Shown here: positions 46,995-56,455 of the stretch, one piece after another | Layout of the letters: the number at the start of each line of letters is the position of its first letter | How positions within the stretch are numbered: the first letter of the stretch is position 1 | NCBI RefSeq assembly: GCF_043290135.1 | Contig: NC_134700.1 | Coordinates: 243,930,088 to 243,994,087 of the forward strand | Direction: 5' to 3' | From: Rhipicephalus microplus | Lineage: Eukaryota; Arthropoda; Arachnida; Ixodida; Ixodidae | DNA length: 64,000 nt | Notes under the pieces: model-generated | What the model saw: the letters and a program-made list of their open reading frames with translations, nothing else | Told to the model about the DNA's origin: nothing | The model's database searches: none | Made by a program: the position numbers and the translations under genes

Positions 46995-49900
46995 GCAATG
47001 CAGCTCCCGGAGGTGACGCTGCATTGGACTCCCGACCTGAAAACCCTCTGCTGACCTTGACTACGGACAAGAACCTGCTTGATGTAGAAGTGGATGGCCT
47101 TCCTGTTACTGCCCTTATTGACACCGGCGCACATATTTCAATTCTGAGCTCTGACCTCCGTGCACGATTAAACAAGGTCCTTACGCCGCCAGAGTCCCTA
47201 TTTGTACGTGTCGCTAGTGGAGCGACCCCGGCTGTGCTCGGAATGTGCACCGCGCGTGTGAGATTCGCCGACCGCCAGACGTCCGTTCTATTCCATGTTC
47301 TCGCTCACTGTCCACATGACGTCATCCTTGGACTCGATTTTTTGTCCGACCACTCCGCTGTAATTGACTGCTCAGCCGGCGTCGTGCAACTTGACTTGCC
47401 TGCGGCCACCGAAGAGTCGAAGATGGTACAGAACAAGCTTTCGTGCGCTGAGTTTGTTCGCCTCCCACCCCAAGCCCTAACTTGTGTCACAGTTGAACCA
47501 TATCCCAGTGTTCCGGATGGGGATTACGTGGTCTTTCCCTCTCCCGGTGTTTTATTGGCCCGCAACGTTTCCTCCCCATACACCATATTAACTGTCACAG
47601 CGAACAAGACGTGCCTTCCTCTTCTGAACTTCGGACTCAGCCCTCAAATCCTACCACAAGGCATTGTTCTCGCCACTCTTTCACCGTCACACGAGTGCCA
47701 GATCTCATCAGTGTCACGTGAACTGGCCACAGTCGCCTCGCCGAACCCGCATAGCACCGACGCAGCCAAATCTACACGGCTCAACAATGTAACTAAGATG
47801 ATTGCCTCAGACCTCTTGCCGTCTCAGGTCAAAGACCTCACTGATCTTCTCACGAGCTATTCGGACATATTTGACTTTGACGGTAGGCCCATAAGTCAAA
47901 CATCGCAAGTCAAACATCGCATTAATACCGGTGATGCAGCTCCAATTCACAGGCGTCCCTATCGAGTGTCACCATCAGAACGCCAAGTTATCCAACAGGA
48001 GGTGAATAAGATGCTCACAAAAGGCATCATAGAGCCCTCATCGAGTCCGTGGGCGTCCCCTGTAGTCTTAGTTAAAAAGAAGGACAATACCTGGCGTTTC
48101 TGCGTGGACTATCGGCATTTAAACAAGGTCACCAAAAGGGATGTCTACCCGCTTCCTCGTATTGATGATGCCCTGGACTGCCTTCATGGCGCAACCTATT
48201 TTTCTTCGATAGACTTACGCTCCGGTTACTGGCAGATCGCCGTGGACGACCTCGACCGGGAGAAGACCGCCTTTGTAACGCCTGACGGTCTCTACCAATT
48301 CAAGGTAATGCCGTTTGGCTTGTGCAATGCGCCGGCAACGTTCGAGCGGATGATGGACACGCTTTTGCGCAGCTTTAAATGGTCTATCTGCCTGTGTTAT
48401 CTGGACGACGTGATTGTGTTTGCCCCAACCTTTAAGTCTCACCTCGAGCGCCTTTCCTCAATTCTTTCAGTATTTCGAGAGGCTGGGCTCCAACTTAATT
48501 CCTCGAAATGCCATTTTGGGCATCGCCAAGTTACTATTCTAGGGCATCTCGTTGACTCCTCCGGCATCCGCCCCGATCCCGACAAAGTCCGAGCTGTCCT
48601 GGATTTTCCTGTACCGACTTGTGTCAAGGACGTTCGAAGTTTTGTGGGCCTATGCTCATATTTCCGACGATTTGTCAGAAACTTCGCAGAGGTCGCACGC
48701 CCCCTCACTGATCTTTTGAAGAAAGATGTACCATTTGAGTGGGGTCCTGATCAAGGCACGGCCTTTTCCCAGCTCATAACACTTCTGACCACGCCACCGA
48801 TTCTCGCCCACTTCGACCCGTCTGCTCCAACCGAGGTCCGCACTGATGCTAGTGGCTACGGTATTGGCGCGGTTTTAGCCCAGCGTCAATCCGGTCACGA
48901 TCGAGTTCTTGCGTATGCCAGCCGGCTCCTTTCTCCTGCCGAACGCAATTACTCTATTACGGAACGCGAGTGCCTGGCGCTTGTATGGGCAGTTGGTAAA
49001 TTCCGCCCCTATTTATATGGCCGGCCTTTCACAGTTACCACTGACCATCACGCTCTATGCTGGCTTTCAGCCCTCAAAGATCCAACGGGGCGCCTTGCTC
49101 GTTGGGCTCTGCGCCTCCAGGAATTCACATACACAGTGGTTTACAAGTCTGGCCGTTTACACCAAGACGCCGACTGCCTCTCTCGGTACCCCGTTGACGC
49201 TCCAGATCTAGTAACCGACGACGCGTCCATCTGTATTTCCTCGCTCTCTGCTTTCGGCAACATGGGATGTGAGCAACGGCGTGACGCGTCCCTACGCGAG
49301 CTAATCGACCGCCTGAACACAGGCTGTACAGACAGTTCGCTTCGCATGTTCGTTGTCATAGACGGCATTTTATACCGCCGCAACATGCACCATGTGGGAA
49401 ACGAACTACTACTCGTAATACCCACTCATTTGCACTCGACCGTACTTCAGCAACTACATGATGTACCAACGGCTGGCCACCTTGGTGTTGCCAGAACGTA
49501 CGACCGTGTCCGCCGACGCTTTTTCTGGCCCGGCCTCTACCGTTCTGTACAACGTTATGTTAGGTCTTGTGAGTCGTGCCAACGCCGCAAAAGGCCAGCG
49601 CTACACCCCGCCGGGCTCCTTCAACCGATCGACGTACCTGCCGAGCCTTTCTATCGTGTCGGCCTCGACCTGCTGGGCCCTTTCCCTCTTTCTACCGACG
49701 GTAACAGGTGGGTCGCCGTCGCCATAGATTACTCGACCCGTTTCGCAATTACGAGACCTCTTCCAAGCAGCTGCGCTACAGATGTCGCCGACTTTTTGAT
49801 TCAAGACGTCATCTTACATCATGGTGCTCCTCGTCAACTGGTCACCGATCGCGGTCGCTACTTTTTATCTAAGGTAATTGACGATCTACTTCGTTCTTGT

Positions 49901-50503
49901 GCAACCAAGCACAAGCTTACGACGGCCTACCATCCTCAAACAAACGGCCTCACAGAACGTCTGAATCGCACACTCACTGACATGCTCGCCATGTACGTGT
50001 CGACGGATCATCGTGACTGGGACATTGCGCTACCCTTTGTCACTTTCGCTTACAATAGCTCACGCCACGACACTGCTGGATATTCTCCCTTTTACCTTTT
50101 GTATGGAAGAGACCCGACATTGCCGTTCGACACGCTTGTACCCAACCCTACCGACCTGTCCACAGCATATGCTCGCCGCGCTATTAGCACCGCGGAGAAA
50201 GCCCGTCAGATTGCCCACCAGCGCCTTTCGGACTCGCAGCTCCGTCAGAAACGTAGCTATGACAGCCACCATCGGGACGTCCACTTTAGTCCAGGTGACC
50301 TCGTTCTTCTGTGGACTCCGTCGCGACATGTTGGTCTGGCTGAAAAGCTTCTACCCAAGTATTCCGGACCTTATCGTGTGCTACGGCAGGTAACTGATGT
50401 TACCTATGAAATAGCACCTCTAAACCCTTCGATACCTTCCACATCTTCCGACATCGTCCACGTCGCTCGCCTCAAGCCGTACATCTCGTGCCACACCTGC
50501 TAA
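46970..50503 (+). CDS. Pol polyprotein: protease, RT, RNase H, integrase
   Basis: The frame is open from 46970 and has no early ATG; the first 25 bases overlap gag in the -1 frame, so expression by -1 frameshifting is likely. Numbering below starts at the TTG at 47024. Aspartic protease DTGA at 33-36. Reverse transcriptase with FCVDYRHLNKVT, MPFGLCNAPATF and the catalytic YLDD at 459-462. RNase H with RTDASGYGIG (Asp 608) and TDHHALCWL. Integrase zinc finger H-H-C-C (AGHLGVART to CESCQRRK), then D882, D942 and E978 (D-59-D-35-E), ending in DIVHVARLKPY. No chromodomain is seen. About 1160 residues with every catalytic motif intact. Confidence 0.95.
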   Translation, partial: WTPFFGKLSNAAPGGDAALDSRPENPLLTLTTDKNLLDVEVDGLPVTALIDTGAHISILSSDLRARLNKVLTPPESLFVRVASGATPAVLGMCTARVRFADRQTSVLFHVLAHCPHDVILGLDFLSDHSAVIDCSAGVVQLDLPAATEESKMVQNKLSCAEFVRLPPQALTCVTVEPYPSVPDGDYVVFPSPGVLLARNVSSPYTILTVTANKTCLPLLNFGLSPQILPQGIVLATLSPSHECQISSVSRELATVASPNPHSTDAAKSTRLNNVTKMIASDLLPSQVKDLTDLLTSYSDIFDFDGRPISQTSQVKHRINTGDAAPIHRRPYRVSPSERQVIQQEVNKMLTKGIIEPSSSPWASPVVLVKKKDNTWRFCVDYRHLNKVTKRDVYPLPRIDDALDCLHGATYFSSIDLRSGYWQIAVDDLDREKTAFVTPDGLYQFKVMPFGLCNAPATFERMMDTLLRSFKWSICLCYLDDVIVFAPTFKSHLERLSSILSVFREAGLQLNSSKCHFGHRQVTILGHLVDSSGIRPDPDKVRAVLDFPVPTCVKDVRSFVGLCSYFRRFVRNFAEVARPLTDLLKKDVPFEWGPDQGTAFSQLITLLTTPPILAHFDPSAPTEVRTDASGYGIGAVLAQRQSGHDRVLAYASRLLSPAERNYSITERECLALVWAVGKFRPYLYGRPFTVTTDHHALCWLSALKDPTGRLARWALRLQEFTYTVVYKSGRLHQDADCLSRYPVDAPDLVTDDASICISSLSAFGNMGCEQRRDASLRELIDRLNTGCTDSSLRMFVVIDGILYRRNMHHVGNELLLVIPTHLHSTVLQQLHDVPTAGHLGVARTYDRVRRRFFWPGLYRSVQRYVRSCESCQRRKRPALHPAGLLQPIDVPAEPFYRVGLDLLGPFPLSTDGNRWVAVAIDYSTRFAITRPLPSSCATDVADFLIQDVILHHGAPRQLVTDRGRYFLSKVIDDLLRSCATKHKLTTAYHPQTNGLTERLNRTLTDMLAMYVSTDHRDWDIALPFVTFAYNSSRHDTAGYSPFYLLYGRDPTLPFDTLVPNPTDLSTAYARRAISTAEKARQIAHQRLSDSQLRQKRSYDSHHRDVHFSPGDLVLLWTPSRHVGLAEKLLPKYSGPYRVLRQVTDVTYEIAPLNPSIPSTSSDIVHVARLKPYISCHTC

Positions 50504-50541
50504 CAAGCGCCGGGTCGGCGCTTTTCGCCGCCGGAGGTCGA

Positions 50542-50683
50542 TGTTGCGGGTTCGCGGCTATGCAGCTATGCGGGCGGTGCGAAGAAGAAGACGACGACGT
50601 TTTTTTGGGCTGTTCGAAATACACAACGGCTGCCATCTTGACTGCTGGAGTACTTTTCTACTCTAAAGTAGTAAATACATTCG

Positions 50684-50688
<5 letters not shown>
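50542..50688 (+). repeat. 3' LTR of the full element
   Basis: Identical by eye to the 5' LTR. Preceded by GCCGGAGGTCGA, a weak purine-rich tract. Confidence 0.95.

Positions 50689-50720
<32 letters not shown>
50689..50720. repeat. (AT)n microsatellite, right part
   Basis: Continuation of the AT repeat split by the LTR element. It also forms the left border of the tRNA-like array. Confidence 0.95.
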
Positions 50721-50724
<4 letters not shown>

Positions 50725-50879
50725 GAAAGAAGTGTATACCTAAGGGCTCGTTTTTCCGTGTTTTTAACACAATAATAATGAGATATAACAGACAGTAATG
50801 CCAAGGAATGTACAGGGGAAGTTATTAACATTAATGGAATGTAAATAAGAAGAAAGAAAAGTGGATGAAAAAATTACCA

Positions 50880-50951
50880 ACTGTAAGCAGGAATCGAACC
50901 TACGACCTTCGAATTACGCGTTCGATGCTCTAACCACTGAGCTATTACAGC
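50880..50951 (-). tRNA. tRNA-like gene, Thr(CGT)-derived, unit L1
   Basis: 72 nt that fold as a cloverleaf: acceptor GCTGTAA/TTACAGT (one G-U pair), D arm TA-GCTC-AGTGGTTA-GAGC, anticodon stem TCGAA/TTCGA and T arm GTAGG-TTCGATT-CCTGC. The loop CGCGTAA gives anticodon CGT by position, but base 33 is G, not the near-universal U. A box TAGCTCAGTGG and B box GGTTCGATTCC are intact and a T6 run follows 8 nt after the 3' end. Likely transcribed by Pol III; probably not a decoding tRNA. Confidence 0.75.
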
Positions 50952-51336
50952 GGCCCTCCCTCCATCCACTTTTTTGGGTTTATCTGTGAATTTAGAAGTA
51001 GGAGCGAGAGTCAGCGCCATCTATAAGCCAAACAACGAGTGTGAAAACACTCTTATGCGCATGTTTGGCGTCACGTAGCACGTGAACTTATTATGAGCGG
51101 GCAGCTGATTAATATGTCCCTCTTATACAACCTAAACACACCAAGTCTGCCAGTACGAGACCCTCGTTCAATGAAATAAGGGAAAGAAGTGTATACCTAA
51201 GGGCTCGTTTTTCCGTGTTTTTAACACAATAATAATGAGATATAACAGACAGTAATGCCAAGGAATGTACAGGGGAAGTTATTAACATTAATGGAATGTA
51301 AATAAGAAGAAAGAAAAGTGGATGAAAAAATTACCA

Positions 51337-51408
51337 ACTGTAAGCAGGAATCGAACCTACGACCTTCGAATTACGCGTTCGATGCTCTAACCACTGAACT
51401 ATTACAGC
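51337..51408 (-). tRNA. tRNA-like gene, unit L2
   Basis: As unit L1 except for one substitution in the D stem (A box TAGTTCAGTGG), which turns a C-G pair into U-G. B box and T6 terminator unchanged. Confidence 0.75.
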
Positions 51409-51793
51409 GGCCCTCCCTCCATCCACTTTTTTGGGTTTATCTGTGAATTTAGAAGTAGGAGCGAGAGTCAGCGCCATCTATAAGCCAAACAACGAGTGTG
51501 AAAACACTCTTATGCGCATGTTTGGCGTCACGTAGCACGTGAACTTATTATGAGCGGGCAGCTGATTAATATGTCCCTCTTATACAACCTAAACACACCA
51601 AGTCTGCCAGTACGAGACCCTCGTTCAATGAAATAAGGGAAAGAAGTGTATACCTAAGGGCTCGTTTTTCCGTGTTTTTAACACAATAATAATGAGATAT
51701 AACAGACAGTAATGCCAAGGAATGTACAGGGGAAGTTATTAACATTAATGGAATGTAAATAAGAAGAAAGAAAAGTGGATGAAAAAATTACCA

Positions 51794-51865
51794 ACTGTAA
51801 GCAGGAATCGAACCTACGACCTTCGAATTACGCGTTCGATGCTCTAACCACTGAGCTATTACAGC
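51794..51865 (-). tRNA. tRNA-like gene, unit L3
   Basis: Same sequence as unit L1, nearest to the palindrome centre on the left arm. Confidence 0.75.
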
Positions 51866-52496
51866 GGCCCTCCCTCCATCCACTTTTTTGGGTTTATCTG
51901 TGAATTTAGAAGTAGGAGCGAGAGTCAGCGCCATCTATAAGCCAAACAACGAGTGTGAAAACACTCTTATGCGCATGTTTGGCGTCACGTAGCACGTGAA
52001 CTTATTATGAGCGGGCAGCTGATTAATATGTCCCTCTTATACAACCTAAACACACCAAGTCTGCCAGTACGAGACCCTCGTTCAATGAAATAAGGGAAAG
52101 AAGTGTATACCTAAGGGCTCGTTTTTCCGTGTTTTTAACACAATAATAATGAGATATAACAGACAGTAATGCCAAGGAATGTACACGGGGCATTACTGTC
52201 TGTTATATCTCATTATTATTGTGTTAAAAACACGGAAAAACGAGCCCTTAGGTATACACTTCTTTCCCTTATTTCATTGAACGAGGGTCTCGTACTGGCA
52301 GACTTGGTGTGTTTAGGTTGTATAAGAGGGACATATTAATCAGCTGCCCGCTCATAATAAGTTCACGTGCTACGTGACGCCAAACATGCGCATAAGAGTG
52401 TTTTCACACTCGTTGTTTGGCTTATAGATGGCGCTGACTCTCGCTCCTACTTCTAAATTCACAGATAAACCCAAAAAAGTGGATGGAGGGAGGGCC

Positions 52497-52568
52497 GCTG
52501 TAATAGCTCAGTGGTTAGAGCATCGAACGCGTAATTCGAAGGTCGTAGGTTCGATTCCTGCTTACAGT
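52497..52568 (+). tRNA. tRNA-like gene, unit R1
   Basis: Same 72-nt cloverleaf as unit L1, on the plus strand. A and B boxes intact; terminator TTTTTT 8 nt downstream. Confidence 0.75.
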
Positions 52569-52953
52569 TGGTAATTTTTTCATCCACTTTTCTTTCTTCT
52601 TATTTAGATTCCATTAATGTTAATAACTTCCCCTGTACATTCCTTGGCATTACTGTCTGTTATATCTCATTATTATTGTGTTAAAAACACGGAAAAACGA
52701 GCCCTTAGGTATACACTTCTTTCCCTTATTTCATTGAACGAGGGTCTCGTACTGGCAGACTTGGTGTGTTTAGGTTGTATAAGAGGGACATATTAATCAG
52801 CTGCCCGCTCATAATAAGTTCACGTGCTACGTGACGCCAAACATGCGCATAAGAGTGTTTTCACACTCGTTGTTTGGCTTATAGATGGCGCTGACTCTCG
52901 CTCCTACTTCTAAATTCACAGATAAACCCAAAAAAGTGGATGGAGGGAGGGCC

Positions 52954-53025
52954 GCTGTAATAGCTCAGTGGTTAGAGCATCGAACGCGTAATTCGAAGGT
53001 CGTAGGTTCGATTCCTGCTTACAGT
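52954..53025 (+). tRNA. tRNA-like gene, unit R2
   Basis: Same as unit R1, with T6 terminator. Confidence 0.75.
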
Positions 53026-53410
53026 TGGTAATTTTTTCATCCACTTTTCTTTCTTCTTATTTGCATTCCATTAATGTTAATAACTTCCCCTGTACATTCC
53101 TTGGCATTACTGTCTGTTATATCTCATTATTATTGTGTTAAAAACACGGAAAAACGAGCCCTTAGGTATACACTTCTTTCCCTTATTTCATTGAACGAGG
53201 GTATCGTACTGGCAGACTTGGTGTGTTTAGGTTGTATAAGAGGGACATATTAATCAGCTGCCCGCTCATAATAAGTTCACGTGCTACGTGACGCCAAACA
53301 TGCGCATAAGAGTGTTTTCACACTCGTTGTTTGGCTTATAGATGGCGCTGACTCTCGCTCCTACTTCTAAATTCACAGATAAACCCAAAAAAGTGGATGG
53401 AGGGAGGGCC

Positions 53411-53482
53411 GCTGTAATAGCTCAGTGGTTAGAGCATCGAACGCGTAATTCGAAGGTCGTAGGTTCGATTCCTGCTTACAGT
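53411..53482 (+). tRNA. tRNA-like gene, unit R3
   Basis: Same as unit R1, with T6 terminator. Confidence 0.75.
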
Positions 53483-53867
53483 TGGTAATTTTTTCATCCA
53501 CTTTTCTTTCTTCTTATTTACATTCCATTAATGTTAATAACTTCCCCTGTACATTCCTTGGCATTACTGTCTGTTATATCTCATTATTATTGTGTTAAAA
53601 ACACGGAAAAACGAGCCCTTAGGTATACACTTCTTTCCCTTATTTCATTGAACGAGGGTCTCGTACTGGCAGACTTGGTGTGTTTAGGTTGTATAAGAGG
53701 GACATATTAATCAGCTGCCCGCTCATAATAAGTTCACGTGCTACGTGACGCCAAACATGCGCATAAGAGTGTTTTCACACTCGTTGTTTGGCTTATAGAT
53801 GGCGCTGACTCTCGCTCCTACTTCTAAATTCACAGATAAACCCAAAAAAGTGGATGGAGGGAGGGCC

Positions 53868-53939
53868 GCTGTAATAGCTCAGTGGTTAGAGCATCGAACG
53901 CGTAATTCGAAGGTCGTAGGTTCGATTCCTGCTTACAGT
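53868..53939 (+). tRNA. tRNA-like gene, unit R4
   Basis: Same as unit R1, but the downstream T run is five instead of six. Confidence 0.75.
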
Positions 53940-54040
53940 TGGTAATTTTTCATCCACTTTTCTTTCTTCTTATTTACATTCCATTAATGTTAATAACTTC
54001 CCCTGTACATTCCTTGGCATTACTGTCTGTTATATCTCAT

Positions 54041-54043
<3 letters not shown>

Positions 54044-54134
<91 letters not shown>
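54044..54134. repeat. (AT)n microsatellite, right border of array
   Basis: About 45 AT units between the palindromic array and the RTE element. Frames read as IYIYIY and are not coding. Confidence 0.95.
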
Positions 54135-54136
<2 letters not shown>

Positions 54137-55387
54137 CATGATGAAGGAATCGTTTAAAAAAACGAGGTCTAGGGTGCGGCCTCGTTGGCGACCACCTACC
54201 GGTAATGCAGTCTCTCACCAGAGTAGGATTTGACACCCTGGTGCAGTACTTGGCCGCTACCTCGCTTATAAACGTACCAATGAACTCTTGAGCTTAAGTC
54301 CCCAGCGGCAGCGAAGCAACCGTCCAAGATAACAGTCATACTTGTGACGCAGCGGAGAGTGCTAAGAATCTCTGGGTCTGGAGAGGCCACCATTGGAATC
54401 TGAATTTAGCCGCGTTTAACGCTAGAATGCTATCTAGTGAAGATAGTCTAACTGCGCTTTCTGAGGAAGTAAAAGGTGTCAAACAAGATGTAATAGGAAT
54501 CAGCGAAGTTAGGAGGACACGTGAGGTTTATACAGGGATGAAGTACGGACGCGTTCTATGCTACCGCAGAGTAGTTTATGGAAAAGAACTTGGAGTGGAT
54601 GTTTTTATACACAAGAATATCGCTAGCAACATAGAGAAATACTATAGCATTAGTGAAAGAGTGGAAAGTATCACAAGTTCAAAAAAAAAGGTACAACATG
54701 AAGGTGGTACTGGCTAACGCGCTTACATCGAGCCACGATGATAACTTGGTTGAACGCTTCAATGAAGAGTCTAGGGTCAGTCATTAATAAAGTAAAGTGA
54801 CAGTATACTATCCTGATGGGGGACCTTAATGCCAAAGCAGGCAAGAAACAGGTCAGAGATCATGCAGTGGGGGAAAATGGCACGACCTCTAGAAATACCA
54901 AAGAGGATTTATTAGTGGATTTCGCAGAACGTAATAGTTAACGGATCTTGAAGACCTTCTTCAGAAAACGGGCTCACTGTAAGTGTACGTGGTCAAGTCC
55001 TAATGGTGCAACTAAATATGAAATAGACTTCATTTTGTGTGCACACCCAAGTATTGTGCAAGATAAACAAGTAGTTGGAAAGGTCCGATGCAGTGACCAT
55101 AGAATGGTAAGAGCTTGTGTTCACCTAGATTTAGAAAAAAAAGCAAAGGCATAAACTGATACGCAATACGCCAATTAATTAGCTAGCGGTGAGACGGAAA
55201 GTACAGGAATTCAGGCTTTGCTTCATAAAACATTCGCGGCTCTAACAAGGTAACCGACGTTAGCGTTGACACAATGAACTAGTACTCACTTACTAGTATC
55301 ATCATAATCTTACTAGTATTATCAAAGAGTGTGAAGAAGTAGGAGGCACGGTAACTGTACAGAACACTGGCAAACTATCTCAGGAGA

Positions 55388-55608
55388 CAAAAAAACCTCA
55401 TTACTCCCGGCTGCGGCGGCTGCATTTCCGATGGAGGCGGAAATGTTGTAGGCCCGTGTGCTCAGATTTAGGTGCACGTTAAAGAACCCCAGGTGGTCTA
55501 AATTTCCGGAGCCCTCCACTACGGCGTCTCTCATAATCAAATAGTGGTTTTGGGACGTGAAACATCACATATCAATCAATCAATCAAATCAATAAAAAAA
55601 CCTCATTA
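55388..55608 (+). mobile_element. 5'-truncated SINE with perfect 15-bp target duplication
   Basis: The SINE body (55403-55593) lacks most of the tRNA head but keeps GGCTGCATTTCCGATGGAG, GGCCCGTGTGCTCAG, CTCCACTACGGCGTCTC and an (ATCA)n tail. It is flanked by the perfect direct repeat AAAAAAACCTCATTA at 55388-55402 and 55594-55608. This is the mark of target-primed reverse transcription and the least diverged SINE copy here. Confidence 0.95.
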
Positions 55609-56344
55609 ACAGATAATAAATCATGAAAGACTGAAATGAAACCGACAAAATAGAGATAGTGGAGGTTCCGAAGTTAATCAATAGGCGTAAGGTAGCCGAC
55701 ATCAGAGGGCGTAACATGGAGAGAATTGAGCCGGCTGTAAAAAGTGGCAGAAGCCCAAAAAATGCGAAGGCAAACTTGAGCATAGCCAAAATCTTATGTA
55801 CACATTAAGGGACAAGGAAGGCAATTGGATAACCAATATGAATATGATAGTTGAGGTGGCGGAGGTCTTCTGCAGATAGCTGTACACAAGCCGAAACAAC
55901 CAGGATGATATCGTAGAAAACAATAGCCCTGAGGAATTAGACATCCTACTAGTGCCGACAGGGGAACGGCAACATTATTTTATTCCGTCAAAAAGGGGAC
56001 GCCAAGGATTCTATTAATTTCTCTACAAACTATTTACAAATATAATAGCTAATACAAAGCGTTCGTCGATTACGCGAAGGCGTTTGACTCTGTCGAAACA
56101 TCAGCTATAATTCAAGTACTGCGGAATCAGAGCATCCAAGAACCCTATATAAACATGCTGGAAGAAATTTACATCGGCTCCACAGTCACCTCAGTTCTCC
56201 ATAAAGAAGGGTGTAAGGAAGGGATACATGATCTCTCCAATGCTATTCACCGCGTGTTTTCAAGATGTGTTTAGGTCCCTAGATTCGAAAGAGGTAGGAA
56301 AAAGAGTTATTGGAGAGTATCTCAGTATCTGAAAACCTGCGCTT

Positions 56345-56455
56345 CCTCTCCTTCTTTATATTTCCCCACCCCTTTCCCACGTGTAGTGTAGCAAGCCGGT
56401 TATCCTGGACTGGTTGACCTCCCTACCTTTTCTTGACTATCACTTTTTATATTTG
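56345..56455 (+). mobile_element. I-group LINE 3' UTR fragment inside the RTE element
   Basis: A pyrimidine-rich stretch followed by AGCAAGCCGGTTATCCTGG-ACTGGTTGACCTCCCTACC, the same 3' module as at 40320-40460 and, on the minus strand, 6340-6480. It splits the RTE reverse transcriptase between CTGCGCTT and CGCGAATGAC. Boundaries are approximate. Confidence 0.75.

Larger units (their letters stand above)
45597..50688 (+). mobile_element. Full-length Ty3/gypsy LTR retrotransposon, apparently intact
   Basis: LTR, gag, pol, LTR in order over 5.09 kb. The two 147-bp LTRs are identical by eye, and gag and pol show no internal stop, so this is a very recent insertion that may still be active. The domain order in pol (protease, reverse transcriptase, RNase H, integrase) is that of Ty3/gypsy. 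The target is an AT microsatellite, so a 4-bp duplication (TATA or ATAT) cannot be told from the repeat. The interior starts TTTTGGTGGTGGCGCTGG, the probable primer-binding region; the tRNA primer was not identified. No env-like ORF is present. Confidence 0.95.
50721..52173 (-). repeat. Left arm of palindromic tRNA-like array (3 units plus a partial)
   Basis: 457-bp units start at 50721, 51178 and 51635, and a partial unit starts at 52092, each opening AAGGGAAAGAAGTG. The spacing is exactly 457 each time. Each full unit holds one tRNA-like gene on the minus strand. Copies are nearly identical, with a few substitutions. The arm ends at 52173, where a 15-bp spacer (52174-52188) leads to the inverted arm. 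Confidence 0.97.
52189..54043 (+). repeat. Right arm of palindromic tRNA-like array (4 units plus a partial)
   Basis: Reverse complement of the left-arm units. Units start at 52189, 52646, 53103 and 53560 (457-bp spacing) and a partial at 54016 (456, one T lost from the terminator run). Each opens GGCATTACTGTCTG and holds one plus-strand tRNA-like gene. Unit-specific changes (for example ATTTAGATTCC, ATTTGCATTCC and GGGTATCGTAC) are not mirrored in the left arm. The outer end runs into an AT microsatellite. Confidence 0.97.

Noticed and set aside
50488..50775. Open frame over the 3' LTR and AT repeat
   Set aside because: It is a translation of LTR and microsatellite sequence, with no coding signal.
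50721..54043. CRISPR-like array
   Set aside because: Repeats are 457 bp, contiguous and without variable spacers, and the context is eukaryotic; it is a tandem tRNA-like array.
50721..54043. Palindrome as a pure sequencing artefact
   Set aside because: Arms differ in copy number and private substitutions are not mirrored, so a simple foldback read does not explain it. Not excluded without raw reads.
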